Of a stretch of 7,866 nt of DNA, positions 4,443-7,866 are shown in pieces. The number at the start of each line of letters is the position of its first letter. Positions within the stretch are counted from its first letter, which is position 1. The notes under the pieces were generated by a model that saw only the letters and a program-made list of their open reading frames with translations, was not told the DNA's origin and did not search any database. This stretch comes from an uncultured Desulfobulbus sp. GTDB lineage: Bacteria > Desulfobacterota > Desulfobulbia > Desulfobulbales > Desulfobulbaceae. A program made the translations under genes and the position numbers. The stretch covers positions 1 through 7,866 of the forward strand of contig CAMNHX010000061.1 of NCBI GenBank assembly GCA_946539945.1, written 5' to 3'.

Positions 4443-6839
4443 ATGTTGGATCAGGACGGTTTGCACGAACTTGAGTCCCATTGTACCCAGGAAAGCCCGC
4501 CGCACTGCCGCGTGGCCTGTCCCTTTGATCTGGACCTGCGCGCCTTTCTGGCCCGCATGGCCGAAAACAAGCCGGGTGAGGCCCGGAAAATTCTGGAGCG
4601 CCATGTCCCTCTACCTGGCATTCTGGCGCGTATTTGCGATCATCCCTGCGAAAACCACTGTCTGCGCCAGAGTCTGGGCGGGAGTATTGCCATACACGCC
4701 TTGGAACTGGCCTGCCTGTCTGCGGATACTGCGCCGGGGCGGACCCTGCCTCTACCGCCCAAAAGGTTCAAGGTCGCGGTTTTGGGTGCAGGTCTGACTG
4801 GACTGACCCTGGCTTGGGACTTGGGCCGCAAGAGCTATCCTGTGACGCTCTTGCACACCGGCACGCCGGAAAGCGCAGTGCTGGCGCAGTATCCGCAACT
4901 GGCGCAAAGCGAAGGTCTGCGTGACTTTCTAGCTGAAGATCTGGAACGGCTGGGCAAGCAAAAGGTGACTTTTGTGCAGGAAGCCCTGACTCCCGGACTG
5001 CTGGACAAGGTAGCCTCTGAATACGACGGTGTTCTTGTGGATGCGGATGCCGCCCCGGATCTGGGGCTGGAAGAAAGCGCGGTGGATACGGAAACCCTGG
5101 TCCTGCGCGACAATATCTGCGTTGCGGGCTGGAAGAGCCACACTGCCACAGGACACGCCTTTTGTTCAGCCTCACAGCAGGCTGGACAGGGACGCCGTGC
5201 CGCCCAGACCCTGGAACGCCTCATGAGCAAGGTTTCAATCACGGCAAACCGCGCCAAGGAGCAAGGCGCACTGCACACCGATCTGGCAGGGATTGCGTCT
5301 GTGCCTCGCGTGGAAGCAGCAACTGCCCTTGCTGGAGAGCCGTTTTACACGCCAGAGGAAGCAACCCGGGAAGCGGGCCGCTGTCTGCAATGCGAGTGCC
5401 TCATCTGCGTGCGTGAGTGCGTGTATATGCAGAAGTACAAGGGCTATCCGCGTGTTTTTGCCCGGCAAATCTTTAACAACCTTTCCATTGTTCAGGGCAT
5501 TCATACAGCCAACAGCCTGATCAACGGCTGCGCACTCTGCGGCCAGTGTGAGGAACTCTGCCCGGAAAATTTTTCCATGGCAGAACTCTGCCGCTCTACC
5601 CGGGAAGACATGGTGGACTTGGGCATCATGCCGCCTTCAGCCCACGAATTTGCCCTGGAAGACATGGAAAGCGCCTCCTCTGAACCCTGCAGTCTGACCC
5701 TGGCGGACAGTGCTGTGGCCCAGCCTGCCTGGCTCTTTTTTCCGGGCTGCCAGTTGACCGCCTCAAGGGGCGATCAGGTGGCAAGGCTCTACGGCTGGCT
5801 CCGCGAAACCCTGAACAAGGGGGACAAGCCCGGCCTTGCGCTGCTCCTGTCCTGCTGTGGTATGCCAGCGCACTGGGCTGGACGCCGACGTCTTTTTCAA
5901 GAACATACGGACAGAATCCGCAGTGTTTGGGAAGACTTGGGGAAGCCTCGCTTGGTCACGGCCTGTTCCTCCTGCTTGAGTGCATTCCGGGATCGTTTGC
6001 CTGAAGCGCAAGCGCTTTCACTCTGGGAGCTTCTGGACACACTGGATTTGACCACACTAGCCAAAGCAGGACAGGCGGATACAGCCCTGCCTGCACTCTT
6101 CTCTGTGCAGGACCCCTGTACAGCCCGGCATGACCAGGCATGGCTGAACGCGGTGCGCAGTCTTGCGCAAAAATGCGGAGTCAAGCTTGAAGAGCCGCGC
6201 CTTTCCGGCACAAGTACCGCCTGTTGCGGTTATGGTGGACTGGTCTGGTGCGGTCAGCCGGAACTGGCGGCAGAGATGAGCGCCCATCGTGCCGCCCAAC
6301 TGGACCATCCGGGGCTGGCCTCCTGCATCATGTGCCGTGACCGTTTGATAGCCAGCGGCAAGGAATGCTGGCATCTTCTGGATTTGCTGCTTCCCGGCGG
6401 TCCAGGCGGCACGGAACGCGGTCCCGGGCTTTCGGCCCGACGGGCGAACCGAGCCTCCCTGCGCAAGCGCCTGCTTGCCCAGTACCAGGGCACGACAGAG
6501 GAGAAACCTGACGCGCTGGCGCGAGTTCAGATCCCGGACGACCTGCTGCCCCTGCTTGAAGAACGTCGTATCCTTCTGGACGACGTGCGCGGCGCGGTTC
6601 TGGCGGCAGAGTCCAGCGGTCACTGTTTTCAGGACCAGGAGTCAGGCCACTGGCTAGGGTCCTGGCGACCCCGCAAAGTCACCTTTTGGGTGGAATACGA
6701 GAAGCAGGCAGAAGGCTTTGTGGTGACAGATGCCTGGTGTCATCGCATGATTGTACCCGGCGCGGGCGGACAGGAGGCTGAAGAGGTTGTCCGTACCTGT
6801 CAGGCCAGCATGGACAAGACCAGGGAGGTAGGCGCATGA
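4443..6839 (+). CDS. Large multi-cluster Fe-S protein: dicluster / flavin-like / HdrB-type CCG domains
   Basis: A 798-residue soluble protein. The start at 4443 has GGAG 6 bases upstream; an in-frame extension to 4335 would cross the hairpins and is rejected. Residues 14-90 resemble the GltD/dihydropyrimidine dehydrogenase N-terminal dicluster domain (C14, C22, C26, C65, C69, C73), with Glu17 where the second cysteine is expected. Residues 108-260 are a Rossmann flavin-type domain with GAGLTG (115-120), but much shorter than usual and degenerate. Residues 314-373 carry two [4Fe-4S] motifs (C314, C317, C322, C326; C363, C366, C369, C373). Two CCG domains of the HdrB/GlpC type follow: C436, C471-C472, C508, C511; and C559, C594-C595, C628, C631. 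Residues about 695-798 form a C-terminal domain I cannot name (conserved-looking WVEYE and CHRM). I recall NCBI calling such proteins pyridine nucleotide-disulfide oxidoreductase/dicluster-binding protein. Function is unproven; next to mop, an electron acceptor or redox hub is likely. Confidence 0.85.
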   Translation: MLDQDGLHELESHCTQESPPHCRVACPFDLDLRAFLARMAENKPGEARKILERHVPLPGILARICDHPCENHCLRQSLGGSIAIHALELACLSADTAPGRTLPLPPKRFKVAVLGAGLTGLTLAWDLGRKSYPVTLLHTGTPESAVLAQYPQLAQSEGLRDFLAEDLERLGKQKVTFVQEALTPGLLDKVASEYDGVLVDADAAPDLGLEESAVDTETLVLRDNICVAGWKSHTATGHAFCSASQQAGQGRRAAQTLERLMSKVSITANRAKEQGALHTDLAGIASVPRVEAATALAGEPFYTPEEATREAGRCLQCECLICVRECVYMQKYKGYPRVFARQIFNNLSIVQGIHTANSLINGCALCGQCEELCPENFSMAELCRSTREDMVDLGIMPPSAHEFALEDMESASSEPCSLTLADSAVAQPAWLFFPGCQLTASRGDQVARLYGWLRETLNKGDKPGLALLLSCCGMPAHWAGRRRLFQEHTDRIRSVWEDLGKPRLVTACSSCLSAFRDRLPEAQALSLWELLDTLDLTTLAKAGQADTALPALFSVQDPCTARHDQAWLNAVRSLAQKCGVKLEEPRLSGTSTACCGYGGLVWCGQPELAAEMSAHRAAQLDHPGLASCIMCRDRLIASGKECWHLLDLLLPGGPGGTERGPGLSARRANRASLRKRLLAQYQGTTEEKPDALARVQIPDDLLPLLEERRILLDDVRGAVLAAESSGHCFQDQESGHWLGSWRPRKVTFWVEYEKQAEGFVVTDAWCHRMIVPGAGGQEAEEVVRTCQASMDKTREVGA

Positions 6840-7054
6840 GTCTGATGGAACCCAGTTACAGACCAGATCGTGGAACGTGGATTTGTGGGCGCTGCGGCGT
6901 GCCGCTGGAGCAGGGCAAGACGCCCATTTTTTACCTGAACAGCGCCTTTGACGTGGAGCTGCCGCGCTGTCCGCAGTGCGGGTTGACTCTGGTTCCCAAA
7001 AGTCTGGCCCAAGGCAAGATGCGGGAAGTGGAAGCCACAGTGGAAGACAAGTAA
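6836..7054 (+). CDS. Small two-CxxC redox or zinc-ribbon protein (DVU_1557-like)
   Basis: A 72-residue protein with knuckles C17-GR-C20-G and C45-PQ-C48-G, 24 residues apart, as in rubredoxin-like or zinc-ribbon folds. Four cysteines could bind one iron or zinc. The ATG at 6836 overlaps the previous TGA (ATGA), and GGGAGG (6823-6828) inside the preceding gene is a good ribosome site, so the two genes are very probably translationally coupled. The end, GKMREVEATVEDK, is charged and helical. From memory this resembles the DVU_1557 family redox protein, which in Desulfovibrio lies near the aldehyde oxidoreductase gene, matching the order here. No function is established. An electron carrier or assembly partner of the large Fe-S protein is the natural guess. 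A second in-frame ATG at 6845 is possible but less well placed. Confidence 0.8.
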   Translation: MSLMEPSYRPDRGTWICGRCGVPLEQGKTPIFYLNSAFDVELPRCPQCGLTLVPKSLAQGKMREVEATVEDK

Positions 7055-7070
7055 GCGCTGCTTGCGGTTC

Positions 7071-7802
7071 ATGTACGAACCACACTGGCAGATTCTCTGG
7101 CAGCCGGAATATGCCCGCCTTCTGTTGCGCGGTCTTTGGTTGACGCTTGCCTTGGCCGCGCTGTCCTCATGTTGCTCCTTTGCCTTGGGTCTGATTCTGA
7201 CTGTTGGCCGGGCCGCAGGGGGCTTTTGGGGTCGGCTTGCGGCAGGCTTTTGCCTTGTGGCGCGGGGCATTCCCGGCGTGTTCTGGCTGCTTTTGCCCTT
7301 TTACTGCCTGCCCTTTCTGTTGCCGCTCTCTGCCAGCCATACTCTGAACAGTTGGGAATGCTTCCCCTTTTGCGCCGCGCTGCTGGGTCTTTCCGTGAAC
7401 AACTCACCCTATCTGGCAGACATTCTCTCTTCAGTCCTGCACGTCAGCGGTCAGGATGCCTTGGCCTGTGCCCGGCTCTCCGGGTTTCGGGGCTGGCGCT
7501 ACTGGCTGTGCCTTGTTCTGCCTCTCGCCTGCTCAACTACCCTGCCAGCCCTGAACGCCCGGATGGTTCACAACCTGAAAAACACCTCCCTGGCGCTTTT
7601 CATCAGCGTGCCGGAACTCACCTGGGCAGCACAGGAAATTGAGTCCCTCTCCTTTGCCGGGCTGGAAGTCTTCACCGCAGCCACGCTGATCTACATGGTT
7701 CTGGGGCTTGCCCTCTCGGCACTCCTCTTTTGTGTGCAGCGCAGACTGGAGCGCCGTCAGCAGGGCGAAGTTGTCCGCCCCATCCTACACCGCTGTGCCT
7801 GA
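7071..7802 (+). CDS. Polar amino acid ABC transporter permease (HisM/GlnP type)
   Basis: A 243-residue inner-membrane protein with about five hydrophobic segments (roughly residues 17-45, 58-86, 98-118, 142-162 and 200-223), the usual number for this family. Residues about 128-151 (ACARLSGFRGWRYWLCLVLP) are the EAA-type loop that contacts the ATPase, with Ala-Cys where Glu-Ala is common. NLKNTSLALFISVPELTWAA (residues 168-187) is a hallmark of the His/Glu/Gln/Arg/opine permease group. ATG 7071 is chosen; TTG at 7062 is in frame, and neither has a clear Shine-Dalgarno, so translation may depend on coupling with the gene ending 17 bases upstream. The import substrate cannot be told from the permease; a polar amino acid or related amine is likely. 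Its ATPase and binding protein are not in the window. Confidence 0.85.
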   Translation: MYEPHWQILWQPEYARLLLRGLWLTLALAALSSCCSFALGLILTVGRAAGGFWGRLAAGFCLVARGIPGVFWLLLPFYCLPFLLPLSASHTLNSWECFPFCAALLGLSVNNSPYLADILSSVLHVSGQDALACARLSGFRGWRYWLCLVLPLACSTTLPALNARMVHNLKNTSLALFISVPELTWAAQEIESLSFAGLEVFTAATLIYMVLGLALSALLFCVQRRLERRQQGEVVRPILHRCA

Positions 7803-7866
7803 TCTGGCCCTCTCCTTTACTGAAGCAGCCCACCATCTGCCAGCACTGTTCCTTGGACTCAAGGGC
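7771..7866 (+). CDS. Probable second amino acid ABC permease, N-terminal start (partial)
   Basis: A +1-shifted frame is open through the end of the permease gene to the window end. From TTG 7771 it reads 32 residues ending in AHHLPALFLGLKG, which resembles the start of HisM/GlnP-type permeases just before the first membrane helix, so this is probably the partner subunit. The start is uncertain: TTG 7771 has AGGG (7762-7765) 5 bases upstream, while GTG 7795 and GTG 7732 are also in frame. With the TTG start it overlaps the previous gene by 32 bases. An amino acid binding protein is less likely, because no signal-peptide pattern is seen in the visible part. Confidence 0.5.
   Translation, partial: MSAPSYTAVPDLALSFTEAAHHLPALFLGLKG

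Noticed and set aside
1..7866. CRISPR arrays, insertion sequences, tRNA genes
   Set aside because: No regularly spaced repeats, transposase-like frames or cloverleaf sequences were seen on either strand by reading.

Overview
The window looks like a piece of a Desulfovibrio-type (Desulfovibrionales) sulfate-reducer chromosome. The main reason is a full-length 907-residue protein that matches, as I remember it, the Desulfovibrio gigas molybdenum aldehyde oxidoreductase (Mop). It has the same length, the same positions for all eight [2Fe-2S] cysteines, and the same Gln807 and Glu869 in the active site. DNA is GC-rich, all supported genes are on the + strand, and the genes are closely packed after the first 500 bases.

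Layout. Positions 1-168 are the C-terminal end of an ABC-transporter ATPase, possibly a molybdate/tungstate importer judging only by its neighbours. Positions 169-501 hold no gene. They hold a weak terminator candidate, three A-tracts phased at 10 bp, a good sigma70-type promoter (TTGTCT, 17 bp, TATTAT) and a leader with a small hairpin over the Shine-Dalgarno. Positions 502-1542 encode a MoeA/MogA-like molybdopterin-binding protein with a cysteine-rich tail. After a 63-base gap with a hairpin comes mop (1606-4329). The 113-base gap after mop has a perfect 11-bp GCAA-loop hairpin, then a terminator-like hairpin with a T-tract, then the next ribosome binding site. Positions 4443-6839 encode a 798-residue multi-cluster Fe-S protein. 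It is followed, with an ATGA overlap, by a 72-residue protein with two CxxCG knuckles (6836-7054). The last genes are a polar amino acid ABC permease (7071-7802) and the overlapping start of what is probably a partner permease, cut by the window end.

How the genes may work together. Mop oxidises aldehydes to carboxylates at a molybdopterin cytosine dinucleotide site and passes electrons out through two [2Fe-2S] clusters. The upstream MoeA-like protein is a plausible dedicated cofactor insertion or maturation factor, and the ABC ATPase may supply the metal. The large Fe-S protein combines an N-terminal dicluster domain, a short degenerate flavin-type Rossmann domain, a 2[4Fe-4S] region and two HdrB/GlpC-type CCG domains. 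It is a candidate electron acceptor or redox partner for Mop; this is inference from context. I recall the same order (mop, large dicluster protein, small CxxC protein) at DVU_1559-1557 in D. vulgaris, where the two partner families have no established function. The amino acid permeases may be an unrelated operon, or may import a substrate whose breakdown gives aldehydes; the sequence does not decide this.

The most interesting points are the large Fe-S protein, with its degenerate flavin motifs and missing cluster ligand, and the mop/Fe-S intergenic region, which can form mutually exclusive terminator-like and ribosome-site-covering folds.
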